Source of the DNA: Janthinobacterium sp. SUN073
GTDB lineage: Bacteria > Pseudomonadota > Gammaproteobacteria > Burkholderiales > Burkholderiaceae_D
DNA length: 64,000 bases
Direction of reading: 5' to 3'
NCBI RefSeq assembly: GCF_030397665.1
Contig: NZ_JAPUBT010000005.1
Coordinates: 248,001-312,000, forward strand
Below the pieces are notes generated by a model, which was given only the letters and a program-made list of their open reading frames with translations, did no database searches and was not told the DNA's origin. Below, piece by piece: positions 53,060-61,452 of the stretch. Made by a program: the position numbers and the translations under genes. Every line of letters begins with the position of its first letter. Positions within the stretch are counted from its first letter, which is position 1.

Positions 53060-53920
53060 TCATGACTCGGGCTCCTGCCCCAGTCCAGCGACAAAGCTGG
53101 CGATTTCACTCAATACCTGCACCTTGCAGGCGCACTCGTTGCGGGCACCGGCATCCTGCAACGGCGCGGCGGCCATGCGGCGCACCGTGGTCTTGATGCC
53201 GCAGGCGATCAGTTTGCTGCCGTATTGTTCAGCTTCGTCGCGCAATGGATCATCTTCGCTGGACAGGATCAAGGCTGGCGGCAGGTTCTTCAGGCGGCTC
53301 GACTGCAATGGCGACGCGTACGGATGGGTACGGTCAGCGGCATTCGGCAGGTAGCCACGGTAGGCGGCGGCGCATTGATCGGCCACTTCCGCCAGGTCGG
53401 GACAACTGGGCAAGCTGCGCATCGAGCAGGTCGACAGGCCGGGGTCGAGCATGGGCATGATCAGCACCTGGCCCGCGAGCGGCGGTCCGCCCCGGTCGCG
53501 CGACATCATGGCGCACACGGCGGCCAGGTTGGCGCCCGCTTCGATGCCCGACACCACCATCTGCTTGCCCGTCCAGCCCAGCTTGGACTTGTTCTTTTTC
53601 GCCCACAACAGCACGGCATGCGCGTCTTCCACAGCGGCGGGGAATGGCCGCACCTTCGCCAAGGTGTAGTTGGCGGCCAGCACCACGTGGTCGGGGTTGC
53701 TCAGCACGAGGCAGCGCAGGAAGTCGTCCGCGTCCTCCAGGTCGCCGGCAACGAAGCCGCCACCATGGAAGAAGACGATCAGGCTCGATTGCCTGGCGCC
53801 CGGCACGCCGGCCGTGTAGACGCGCGCGGCGAGCGCATCCTGCGCGCCCTGCACCTCGATGTCGCGTATCTTCAGCGCCTGGCCAGGTGCCAGCTCGGCC
53901 GCGGTGTCGGCAACGCTCAT
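53060..53920 (-). CDS. Alpha/beta hydrolase-fold protein lacking catalytic Ser and His
   Basis: 286 residues from ATG 53920, which overlaps the upstream stop by ATGA. The fold is that of hormone-sensitive-lipase-type esterases: FFHGGGFVAGDLEDAD holds the oxyanion HGGG, and SSEDDPLRDE the usual acid. At the nucleophile elbow, however, the sequence reads VSGIEAGANLA instead of GDSAGGNLA, so Ser is replaced by Glu, and no His follows the acid residue. It is unlikely to be a normal esterase; a binding or regulatory role is possible. It lies upstream of the RND operon on the same strand but with its own promoter space. Confidence 0.75.
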   Translation of the reverse strand: MSVADTAAELAPGQALKIRDIEVQGAQDALAARVYTAGVPGARQSSLIVFFHGGGFVAGDLEDADDFLRCLVLSNPDHVVLAANYTLAKVRPFPAAVEDAHAVLLWAKKNKSKLGWTGKQMVVSGIEAGANLAAVCAMMSRDRGGPPLAGQVLIMPMLDPGLSTCSMRSLPSCPDLAEVADQCAAAYRGYLPNAADRTHPYASPLQSSRLKNLPPALILSSEDDPLRDEAEQYGSKLIACGIKTTVRRMAAAPLQDAGARNECACKVQVLSEIASFVAGLGQEPES

Positions 53921-54129
53921 TGCGCCACCACCGGCTGCACCGCAACATCGAGCACCGTGTCGTTCAGGCACAACAGGGCGACGCCGCCCACTTCATGGGT
54001 CAGGGCGCTATACCCGCTGGCTTCGCTTTGCGCCGCCAGTGAATATGCATCCGTCGATACCATCGCGGCCAAAGCCAGTACACTCGCCACGAGGGCGAAT
54101 ACTGCAAAGTTTCCATTCCGATGACCCAT
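53917..54129 (-). CDS. Small protein with N-terminal membrane segment or signal peptide
   Basis: 70 residues. FAVFALVASVLALAAMVSTDA is a hydrophobic helix, followed by an Ala-rich probable cleavage site and a short tail (EVGGVALLCLNDTVLDVAVQ). No family recognised. AGGAG lies before ATG 54129, and its stop overlaps the hydrolase-fold start, so the two are translated together. Confidence 0.6.
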   Translation of the reverse strand: MGHRNGNFAVFALVASVLALAAMVSTDAYSLAAQSEASGYSALTHEVGGVALLCLNDTVLDVAVQPVVAQ

Positions 54130-54230
54130 GATATTTCTCCTGTTGTACTTCCTGCGGCATCACATTTATGCTGCAGTACAACAACTATAGACTTGATCTA
54201 CAATCTGATAAAGAGTGCAATGACGAATTG

Positions 54231-54254
54231 ATTGTTCAGGATTACGAACAATCG
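54231..54254. promoter_or_regulatory. 24-bp inverted repeat, probable LysR site
   Basis: GATTGTTC (54231-54238), 8-nt centre, GAACAATC (54247-54254): perfect 8-bp arms, ending 23 bp before the LysR GTG start and about 100 bp from the divergent small gene. Confidence 0.55.
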
Positions 54255-54277
54255 CGCATAACATGATAAGGAATCAA

Positions 54278-55237
54278 GTGAACAAGCTGCAAGCCATGGA
54301 AGTTTTCATCCAAGTCGTCGATGCGGGCGGCTTTACGCGCGCGGCGGAAAACATGCAGCTGCCGAAAGCCACCGTATCGACCCTGATCCAGTCGCTGGAA
54401 GCGAGCCTGTCGGTCAAGTTGCTCAACCGTACCACGCGCCACGTCAGCATTACTTCGGACGGCGCGGCGTATTACGAGCGCTGCGTGCGCATCCTGTCCG
54501 ACGTGCGCGAGGCCGAGGAATCGCTGTCGCGCACGCGCTTGAGTCCCAGCGGGCGGCTGCGCGTGGATGCGCCCACGGCCCTGGCCAGCGAACTGATCAT
54601 CCCCGCCCTGCCCGATTTTTTTGCCCGCTACCCGGACATCTCGCTGGAACTCGGTTGCAGCGACCGTCCCGTCGACCTGATCGAGGAAGGCGTCGACTGC
54701 GCCGTGCGCGGCGGAGAATTGGGCGATTTGAACCTGATCGCGCGCCGTGTCGGCGTGCTGCATTTCATCACCTGCGCCGCGCCCGGCTATCTGGCGCGGT
54801 ACGGCACGCCGCGGCACCCGAACGACCTGGCGCAGCACCGGGGTGTGAATTTTTTCTCCGCCAAGACGGGCAAAACGTTTGACTGGGATTTCACGCGCGC
54901 GGGCGAACGCATCCAGATGTCCATGCCCAGCCATATCGCCCTGAACGACTCGAACGCCTACGCGGCGGCCGGCCTGGCGGGCCTGGGTATCGTGCAAATG
55001 ACGCATTTCATGCTTGCGCCGCTGATGGAACAGGGCAAAATGGTGGAATTGCTCGATGAATGGGAATCCGACCCGCTGCCCATCCACGTGATCTATCCGC
55101 CCAACCGCCATCTGTCCGCCAAGGTGCGCGTGTTTGTCGAATGGGTCGCCGACATGTTTACCAACCACCCGGCCACGCAACTGAAGGGCAAGAGCAATCT
55201 TCCCGCGCGTGCCGCCCAGACCGAGGCCCAGCCATGA
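54278..55237 (+). CDS. LysR-family transcriptional regulator
   Basis: 319 residues from GTG 54278, chosen because AAGGAA lies 5-6 nt upstream and the protein then starts (M)NKLQAMEVFIQVVDAGG, as usual for this branch; ATG 54263 has no ribosome site. The helix-turn-helix is FTRAAENMQLPKATVSTLIQ, and the substrate-binding domain runs about 90-295. The stop overlaps the dehydrogenase start by ATGA, so regulator and enzyme are made together. It is also divergent from the small gene at 54129. Confidence 0.9.
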   Translation: MNKLQAMEVFIQVVDAGGFTRAAENMQLPKATVSTLIQSLEASLSVKLLNRTTRHVSITSDGAAYYERCVRILSDVREAEESLSRTRLSPSGRLRVDAPTALASELIIPALPDFFARYPDISLELGCSDRPVDLIEEGVDCAVRGGELGDLNLIARRVGVLHFITCAAPGYLARYGTPRHPNDLAQHRGVNFFSAKTGKTFDWDFTRAGERIQMSMPSHIALNDSNAYAAAGLAGLGIVQMTHFMLAPLMEQGKMVELLDEWESDPLPIHVIYPPNRHLSAKVRVFVEWVADMFTNHPATQLKGKSNLPARAAQTEAQP

Positions 55238-56205
55238 CCGCAGCAAGCACATCGTCCCACCGCATCGTCTTCCTCGACCGCGACAGCCTGATCGCCACTG
55301 TGCGTCCGCCCGCCTTTGCGCACAGCTGGGAAGAGTATGCGCACACCAAGGGCAGCGAACAGACGGTGTCCCGCCTGCAAGGCGCCACGATCGCCATCAC
55401 GAACAAGGTGCCGCTGCGCGCAGCCGAGCTGGCCCAGTTGCCGGATTTAAAAATGATCGCCGTGGCCGCCACCGGCACGGATATCCTCGACCTGGCCGCC
55501 TGCCGCGAACGGGGCATCGTCGTGGCGAATATCCGCGACTATGCGCGCGCCACCGTGCCCGAGCATACGCTGGCCCTGATGCTGGCCCTGCGCCGCCAGT
55601 TGGTCGCTTATCGCGCGGACGTGGAAGCGGGCCTGTGGCAGGCATCGGACCGCTTCTGCCTGTTCGGCCACCCGATCCGCGACCTGGCCGGCAGCCGCCT
55701 GGGTTTGCTCGGTTACGGCGCGCTGGGCAAGTCCGTGGCCCAGCTGGGGCGCGCCTTCGGCATGCAGGTGATCGTCCACAACCGTTCCCCGATCCAGGAA
55801 GACGACGTAAAGGAAGTGAGTTTTGACGAACTGCTGGCCAGCTCCGACGTGCTCAGCCTGCATCTGCCTTTGACGGACAAGACGCGCAACATCATCGGAG
55901 AGCAAGAGCTGGCGCGCATGCAGCCGACCTCGCTATTGATCAACACGGCGCGGGGCGGCCTGGTCGATGAAGCGGCGCTGGCCGATGCGTTGACCCGTGG
56001 CGTGATCGCCGGCGCGGGCTTCGACGTGTTATCGAAGGAACCACCGCCGCCCGACAACCCGCTGCTCAATTTGCGCCTGCCCAACTTCATCCTCACGCCG
56101 CACACGGCCTGGGCCAGTGGCGAGGCCATGCAAAAGCTGGCCGACATCTTGATCGGCAACGTGGAAGCGTTTGAACGCGGGGCGCCCGTGAACGTGGTGG
56201 CATGA
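55234..56205 (+). CDS. D-2-hydroxyacid dehydrogenase (glycerate dehydrogenase/hydroxypyruvate reductase-like)
   Basis: 323 residues. NAD-binding GLLGYGALGKSVA; catalytic Arg in NTARGGLVDE, Glu in DVLSKEPP and His in LTPHTAWAS, the standard Arg-Glu-His triad. The reaction is 2-oxoacid to D-2-hydroxyacid with NAD(P)H; the particular substrate is not clear. Start ATG 55234 is coupled to the LysR stop, and its own stop overlaps the next gene. Confidence 0.9.
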   Translation: MTAASTSSHRIVFLDRDSLIATVRPPAFAHSWEEYAHTKGSEQTVSRLQGATIAITNKVPLRAAELAQLPDLKMIAVAATGTDILDLAACRERGIVVANIRDYARATVPEHTLALMLALRRQLVAYRADVEAGLWQASDRFCLFGHPIRDLAGSRLGLLGYGALGKSVAQLGRAFGMQVIVHNRSPIQEDDVKEVSFDELLASSDVLSLHLPLTDKTRNIIGEQELARMQPTSLLINTARGGLVDEAALADALTRGVIAGAGFDVLSKEPPPPDNPLLNLRLPNFILTPHTAWASGEAMQKLADILIGNVEAFERGAPVNVVA

Positions 56206-56657
56206 GCGACTTGCAGGAACTCGATGCACTGCTGGGACTGGACGACGATGAATACGAGCGCCTCGACCTGTTTCTCGATGCGGACGAGCTGATCGGGCAA
56301 CTGCAGTCCGCCGACGTGCCCGCGCTGCTGGCCCTGTGGCGCGTTCGCGGCCTATCCTGGCAGCAACGGTTCACGCAAGCGAGCGGTTCCATTGACGGCG
56401 CCGTGCTGCGCGCCTTGCTGACCGGTTTGCTGCAGATCAGGGAGACCACCCATGGCGTGTTTGAACTGATGACACGCCTGCCTGCGACAGCCGACGCCTC
56501 CCCGCTCAGCGAGGCCCTGCTCGACTACGCAGAGCAAGCCTGGCATACGGCGCCCGCACGGCAGCGGCAAATCCAGATCAGTTGCTGGAGTTGCGGGCTG
56601 TCGGGCCGGCTGTTGAAGCGGCTCGGTTTGTCCTCATGGAAAGAAGCGGGCTTGTAG
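56202..56657 (+). CDS. Hypothetical protein
   Basis: 151 residues, start overlapping the dehydrogenase stop by ATGA. The N-terminal third is very acidic (LLGLDDDEYERLDLFLDADE). The centre is helical, and a CWSCG pair lies near the C-terminus, followed by a basic end (LLKRLGLSSWKE). No family recognised. The strict coupling to the dehydrogenase suggests a related function. Confidence 0.65.
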   Translation: MSDLQELDALLGLDDDEYERLDLFLDADELIGQLQSADVPALLALWRVRGLSWQQRFTQASGSIDGAVLRALLTGLLQIRETTHGVFELMTRLPATADASPLSEALLDYAEQAWHTAPARQRQIQISCWSCGLSGRLLKRLGLSSWKEAGL

Positions 56658-56660
56658 GAA

Positions 56661-57173
56661 CTATGGCGCGGTAGATCGCTCAAAGCTGAAACCGGGCGCA
56701 TATGCGTGATAACCGTCGAAATCACCCTTGCCGATGGCCGCGCCGGCGCTGCGCGCGATCGCATACACCATGCCGAAGTGAAAGTAGAAATTCGGCAGGA
56801 TGTACAGATTCAAATACTCGCCTGCCGGCAAGGCGATGTCGGCGAAGCCGGCGCGGTCGCGGCAGAGGCGGTCAAGCGGCCCGTCAAAGCGCTCCGCGGG
56901 GATCGTCTTGAGGTAGCGCATGGTCTGCGCGATCTGTTCCTGCAGGCTGGCGGCGGCGCTGAAATCGGCCACGTCCAGGCCCGCCAGCGGGCAGCAGCCG
57001 CGCAGGGAAAAGCTCACGGCCGCGCGCACCTGCTGGGCGAACGGCAGCATGTCCGGGTGCAAACGCGCCGCCAGCAGTTGCGGCGCCGTACCCGTCTTGT
57101 CGAGCATGGCGGACAACTGCGCCAGCGAGCGGCAAAAGATGGCGGCGGGGTTGATACGCATCAGCTCCGTCAT
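56661..57173 (-). CDS. DUF1993-family protein
   Basis: 170 residues from ATG 57173, which overlaps the upstream stop by ATGA. FCRSLAQLSAMLDKTG, ARLHPDMLPFAQQVRAAVSF and the C-terminal YILPNFYFHFGMVYAIARSAGAAIGKGDF match DUF1993, a helical-bundle family related to DinB-like proteins. The function is unknown. Confidence 0.82.
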   Translation of the reverse strand: MTELMRINPAAIFCRSLAQLSAMLDKTGTAPQLLAARLHPDMLPFAQQVRAAVSFSLRGCCPLAGLDVADFSAAASLQEQIAQTMRYLKTIPAERFDGPLDRLCRDRAGFADIALPAGEYLNLYILPNFYFHFGMVYAIARSAGAAIGKGDFDGYHAYAPGFSFERSTAP

Positions 57174-57658
57174 GACTGGCCCTCCTGTGCGGCGACCTTT
57201 TTCAACACGCGAATCAGCCGGCGTTCGTGGCGACCCACGGCATCCCAATCCCAGGCGTCGGTCAGGCCGAATGCCGGGTAATGGCGCTGCCATTTTTCCG
57301 CGCGCCTCTGCGAATTGGCGCCCACGTTCGAGTCCAGGCCCTTGCCGTTGGACAAGCGCAGATACACACGGATGACGCCCCAGCCTTCGCATACGTAACG
57401 GTAAGTGAGGCCATCGCACTTGGCCGGGTCGAGCGCGATACGGCGCGGAGCAAAGTGTCCGCCCATGTCCGGGTAATGCACGGCCAGCAGCACCTCGCTG
57501 GCGCCTTCGGCCTCCAGCCTGGCCGCATACGCGCACAGCTCGGCAGGCGAGTGAAAATGCAGCGTTTCCCGTTCCGGCGCCGAATACGCTTCTGCCACGG
57601 CCGCGCCGGGCTTGGCGAAGATTGCCTCGGCCATGGCCGCGATACCTGCCTCTGACAT
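57170..57658 (-). CDS. Hypothetical protein
   Basis: 162 residues from ATG 57658, with GGGGGAG about 11 nt upstream. The open frame continues back to 58033, but that part codes for a kinase remnant and is treated separately. It contains LLAVHYPDMGGHFAPRRI, TYRYVCEGWGVIRVYLRLSN and a basic DWDAVGRHERRLIRVLKK end. No family recognised. Coupled to the DUF1993 gene. Confidence 0.65.
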   Translation of the reverse strand: MSEAGIAAMAEAIFAKPGAAVAEAYSAPERETLHFHSPAELCAYAARLEAEGASEVLLAVHYPDMGGHFAPRRIALDPAKCDGLTYRYVCEGWGVIRVYLRLSNGKGLDSNVGANSQRRAEKWQRHYPAFGLTDAWDWDAVGRHERRLIRVLKKVAAQEGQS

Positions 57659-58033
57659 TGCCACCGTGCTCCCCCTTCCCTGATTTGCCGCATAGCACTG
57701 CAGCGATGGCCGCCATGCTAGCATGGCGTCAACGGCGATGGCGGGGTCGACATGGAACGGCGCATGCGCCAGGCAATTATTAATGAGCAACATCATCAGC
57801 TGCGCATGGGCCAGCGCCAGGGTGTTGTGCATCAGGGGCAGCGGCGTGCGCAGTTCGTGGCTGACGTGGCGCGCGAAGGCCTGTTCGCGCCGCAACACCG
57901 CCTGCAGTTCGGCAAAAGTGGTTTCCAGGCCGCGCGCCAGGAAACCGATCTCGTCGGGACGCTCGCGTTCGCTGCAGCCCAACGTGCTGCCAGGCTCAAA
58001 TTGCCTGGCTTCCTGCGCCAGCCAGTACGCCAT
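57659..58033 (-). pseudogene. Histidine kinase remnant
   Basis: In frame with the following gene but unrelated to it: a HAMP-like end (RPDEIGFLARGLETTFAELQ), then a complete H-box [20 protein letters not shown], and soon after LLINNCLAHAP, which looks like the start of an N-box. The roughly 100 residues normally between H- and N-box, and the rest of the ATPase domain, are missing. A stop lies shortly upstream of 58033 in this frame. This is a decayed kinase, probably joined to the next gene by deletion. Confidence 0.65.
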
Positions 58034-58082
58034 CCCGGGCGCCGTACCACGTCATAGCTGTGCTGCGTTGCCAGCGGGATGC

Positions 58083-58643
58083 TTAGCCTGCCACTGGTGG
58101 AACGTCGGCAATGCGCGCATACAGCCAGAAGTTACCGGATCTTCCACGAATCTGCCGGTAGCAGCGCAGATAACCTTCGCGCTCGAAAGCGCAGCGTTCG
58201 AGCACGCGGATCGAACGTACATTGCTCTCCAGTACGGTCGCCTGAATGCGCAGCAAGCCCAGACGCTGGAAACCCCAGTCCACGACAGCGTTCACAATGG
58301 CCGTGGCCACACCCTGGCCCCAGATAGCAGGCGCCAGGTCATAGGCGATTTCCGCCGTGCGGTGCTGCGGGGAAATGGCATTCAAGCCGATGGTACCCAC
58401 CAGCCGGCCACCGTCGCGCAGGACCACGGCCAGGCGGATGGGCGAGGACGGCTGGGCCGATGCATAGTCATCGAAATTGGACTGCAAGTCGTCGATGCTG
58501 CGCAAGTCCCAGCTCGTGTGCTCGACGACAACAGGGTCGGCCAGGTAGGCATACCAGGCGGGCGCGTCGCTACGTTCCAGGTGGCGCAAGGTCACCAGGG
58601 GATGATCGGTGAGCGGCAATCGCGGCTTCCCGCGGTGGCTCAC
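58083..58643 (-). CDS. GNAT-family N-acetyltransferase (RimJ-like)
   Basis: 186 residues from GTG 58643, which overlaps the upstream stop (GTGA) and has AAGGA 7 nt upstream. LVTLRHLERSDAPAWYAYLA opens the fold; YDLAPAIWGQGVATAIVNAV is the acetyl-CoA loop, and LQATVLESNVRSIRVLERC (with IRIQ before) the C-terminal motif of ribosomal-protein-type acetyltransferases. The substrate is unknown. Translationally coupled to a second GNAT. Confidence 0.85.
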   Translation of the reverse strand: MSHRGKPRLPLTDHPLVTLRHLERSDAPAWYAYLADPVVVEHTSWDLRSIDDLQSNFDDYASAQPSSPIRLAVVLRDGGRLVGTIGLNAISPQHRTAEIAYDLAPAIWGQGVATAIVNAVVDWGFQRLGLLRIQATVLESNVRSIRVLERCAFEREGYLRCYRQIRGRSGNFWLYARIADVPPVAG

Positions 58644-59203
58644 GCGGCGTCCTTGCGCCGCGCTTCCCACGTGCGCCGCAGCAAGCCGTACAGGGCCGTA
58701 TCGCTGACGTGGCCGCCAACGATCCAGCGTTCGGGCAGGAAACCTTCCTGCTTGAAGCCCTGGCGTTCCAGAGCGCTGGCCGAAGCCGTATTGAGCGGGT
58801 CGATATCGGCTTCCAGCCGGTTCAAGTCGCGCTCGACGAAGGCGTATTCCAGCAGTGCCGACAGGGCTTCCTGCATATAGCCCTTGCCCCAATGCGGGCG
58901 CGCCAGCGCATAGCCGATTTCGGCACGGCGGTTCTGGCGGTGCTCGGAAAACAGGCTGCAGCTGCCCATATATTCGCCCGTCGCCTTCAGCGTGACGGCG
59001 AAGCGGAAGAATTCCTCTTTCTCGAAAGCGGCGATGTCCTCGGCAAGCTTGCGCGCGGCAATGCTGGCATCCTGCCATGGCGGTTCGCTGAAATAGCGCA
59101 TCACTTCGGGGTCGGCATGCATGGCGTAGAAGTGCGCTTCATCGGATGGCTGCGGCTTGCGCAGGATCAGGCGTGCAGTGGTGAGGATTTTCGCGTAGGC
59201 CAT
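58640..59203 (-). CDS. GNAT-family N-acetyltransferase (RimJ/RimL-like)
   Basis: 187 residues from ATG 59203 with GGAG 5 nt upstream; a longer frame to 59233 lacks a ribosome site. ILTTARLILRKPQPSDEAHF is the RimJ-type opening; IGYALARPHWGKGYMQEALS the acetyl-CoA loop; DPLNTASASALERQGFKQEG the C-terminal motif. First of two coupled acetyltransferases. Confidence 0.87.
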   Translation of the reverse strand: MAYAKILTTARLILRKPQPSDEAHFYAMHADPEVMRYFSEPPWQDASIAARKLAEDIAAFEKEEFFRFAVTLKATGEYMGSCSLFSEHRQNRRAEIGYALARPHWGKGYMQEALSALLEYAFVERDLNRLEADIDPLNTASASALERQGFKQEGFLPERWIVGGHVSDTALYGLLRRTWEARRKDAA

Positions 59204-59381
59204 ACAACTCCAATCAAAGGTTGAGACGGGCAATGCTTATTATTCCATGCAATTGTAATGATGTGGCAACTTTGCAGCGCGGCTTCTAATGTACTATGGC
59301 AATGTTTCTCCATATCATAGATGCAACTTCATGATCCGCTCATGCATGCAGTAAAAGAAGCAGCACACACCGAAGCCGACC

Positions 59382-60149
59382 ATGTCCATCCCTAGAATCC
59401 ACCTCACCATGCCGCTCGCCATCGGCGCACTGGCCATCTGGCTGGGCCTGAGCATGGGCGGCCGCTGGCTGGAAGCGGCCGGCTACGCCTTGCCGGGCGC
59501 AGCCGTCACCGGCCGTATTGGCCTGTCGTGGGCGCTGGCCGCCGTGTTCGCACTGGCGCTGCTGCTGGCATCAAGCCGGCGCCGCGAAGCGGGCCTGGGT
59601 GCGCCGCAGCCATGGAAAACCACGTGGCTGGTCTGGCCGCCGCTGCTGTATGCTTTGCTGATGTTGCTGCTGGCCTGGGCCGGCGGCTGGCCGCAGCCGC
59701 GCGTGCTGCTGATCGTGGCATGCAATGCGGCGCTGGTGGCCATCTCGGAAGAACTGATGTTCCGCGCCATCTTGCTGCAGGGCATGCTGGACCGCTACGC
59801 CGTCTGGCCCGCCGTACTGATGTCATCGGCGCTGTTCGGCCTGGCCCACTTGGCCAACGGCCTGGCCACGGGCGACGTCAGCGGCGCCCTGTGGCAAGCC
59901 GTCGCCGCCACCCTGCAGGGCGTCGGCTATGCTGCCATCCGCCTGCGCACCCGCTCGGTATGGCCCATGGTCCTCGTGCATGGACTATGGGACTACGCGC
60001 TGGTAACGGCCACCTTGCCGAACCCGGCCGAAGACGGCGCCTCCATCCTGCCGACTATCGCCCTGCTGGCCGTGCTGCCCCTGTGCCTGTATGGCGTCTA
60101 CCTGCTGCGCCCCAGCCAGAGGGCGGCCATATCTCAACTGCAACCATAA
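59382..60149 (+). CDS. CPBP-family intramembrane metalloprotease
   Basis: 255 residues with seven or eight hydrophobic segments. All three motifs are present: EEXXXR in ISEELMFRAI, FXXXH in LFGLAHL and HXXXD in VHGLWDYA. Members range from CAAX-type proteases to bacteriocin immunity proteins; the substrate is unknown. Followed 9 bp later by a conserved-looking hypothetical gene. Confidence 0.87.
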   Translation: MSIPRIHLTMPLAIGALAIWLGLSMGGRWLEAAGYALPGAAVTGRIGLSWALAAVFALALLLASSRRREAGLGAPQPWKTTWLVWPPLLYALLMLLLAWAGGWPQPRVLLIVACNAALVAISEELMFRAILLQGMLDRYAVWPAVLMSSALFGLAHLANGLATGDVSGALWQAVAATLQGVGYAAIRLRTRSVWPMVLVHGLWDYALVTATLPNPAEDGASILPTIALLAVLPLCLYGVYLLRPSQRAAISQLQP

Positions 60150-60158
60150 CGAATCCAC

Positions 60159-60809
60159 ATGACGTTTTTTTCCCGTGAGTACGAAGTGTTCCTGCTGCTG
60201 GCCGCGCCCGATGCGGCACCGCTGTGGAATGCGGCGCAATGGACGCCGTTTGCCGCCAGCCTCGATGGTCTCATCGCGCAAACGCGGGGCAAGGCCGGCG
60301 TGCGCAGCCATCAATACAATCCCAAGGGCAAGCCGATTGCGTTTGGACGCCTGGGCTGGGACGCCAAATCGCACGCGAAGTGGACGCACACGGCGGCTAC
60401 GACGCAAGCGCGCTTCATGACCCTGGAAGCGTGGGCGCCCACCTGGGCCCTCTGCGAAAAAGACGACCAGGCGCCCGACCTGTTCCTCGCGCTGGCCAAC
60501 GAATCGCTGCTGGGCCTGGCAGGCAAGCCCCTGCAATTCGGCCAGCGCCTGGTGTGCGCCATCGCCACGGACATGGGGCCAGAGGCGGCCGCCACCTTGC
60601 AGGCTGCGCTGGCGCAACTGGCCGCGCAGCAAGATGCCGTCGTCTTCGCCCGCACACGGCGCCAGTGGGGCCGCGCCTCTCCCTACGGCGGTTTCACGGG
60701 CGCCATCCAGGATATGCTGATCGGCGGCCTGTTCCAGCCGGACGACCCGCATGCGCGGCCGCTCGATGCGGCCACATTCCGCGAGCCATGGACGCGCATC
60801 AGCAATTGA
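60159..60809 (+). CDS. Hypothetical protein
   Basis: 216 residues, cytoplasmic, starting MTFFSREYEVFLLLAAPDAA. Contains GKAGVRSHQYNPKGKPIAFG and RRQWGRASPYGGFTGAIQDM. No family recognised. Probably co-transcribed with the CPBP protease gene (9-bp gap). Confidence 0.7.
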   Translation: MTFFSREYEVFLLLAAPDAAPLWNAAQWTPFAASLDGLIAQTRGKAGVRSHQYNPKGKPIAFGRLGWDAKSHAKWTHTAATTQARFMTLEAWAPTWALCEKDDQAPDLFLALANESLLGLAGKPLQFGQRLVCAIATDMGPEAAATLQAALAQLAAQQDAVVFARTRRQWGRASPYGGFTGAIQDMLIGGLFQPDDPHARPLDAATFREPWTRISN

Positions 60810-60909
60810 CAGCGCCAGCCATTCCATGGCATCGTTCAGCCATGCAATCGCCATTCCCGCCCCTGTCATCGATTATTGCCACCATTCAAACCATGGTGGC
60901 TAGGCAGGA

Positions 60910-61452
60910 ATGACATTGACCAAGCCGCCTGCAAGGCGGCTTTGCTTCATCTGGCGTCTCGCAGGCTTTGTTTCCCCCACCTTGCACCTCGTGTGCGGCA
61001 AGATTGCATCCGGCAAATCCACGTTGACCGCCCGGCTGGCCTGCGCGCCACACACCGTGCGCATCAGCGAAGACAGTCTGCTGGCGCAGCTGTATCCGGG
61101 CCAGATCGCCAGCCTGGCCGACTACGCGGCATGCGCGGCGCGGCTGCGCGCGGCCATCGCCCCTTTGGCCCTGCAGATGCTGCAGGCGGGCGTATCCGTC
61201 GTCCTCGATTTCCCCGCGAATACACCGGCCAGCCGCGCCTGGATGCGCGAATTGTTCCAGCAGGCGGGCACGCCGCACGTGCTGCATTACCTCGACGTGA
61301 CGGACGACGAATGCAAGGCGCGCTTGCGCCAGCGCAATGCCAGCGGATTGCACCCGTTCTCCACCAGCGACGCTGATTTTGACGCCATCACGCGCCACTT
61401 CGTGCCGCCCGCCGCATCGGAAGGTTTTACGCTCGTGCGCGTGACGGCTTAA
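60910..61452 (+). CDS. P-loop ATPase/kinase-like protein (AAA_33 type)
   Basis: 180 residues. Walker A in VCGKIASGKSTLTARLA, SEDSLLAQLYPGQ after it, and VVLDFPANTP as the second block, as in small kinases and nucleotide-binding proteins of the zeta-toxin/AAA_33 group. The target is unknown. AGGCAGGA precedes ATG 60910 closely; the first 20 residues are poorly conserved-looking, so the start may be later. The stop overlaps that of the convergent oxidase by 4 bp. Confidence 0.75.
   Translation: MTLTKPPARRLCFIWRLAGFVSPTLHLVCGKIASGKSTLTARLACAPHTVRISEDSLLAQLYPGQIASLADYAACAARLRAAIAPLALQMLQAGVSVVLDFPANTPASRAWMRELFQQAGTPHVLHYLDVTDDECKARLRQRNASGLHPFSTSDADFDAITRHFVPPAASEGFTLVRVTA

Noticed and set aside
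57170-58033. One 287-residue gene with a kinase-like N-terminus
   Set aside because: The N-terminal part lacks the ATPase core, and a separate start with a purine-rich leader exists at 57658.
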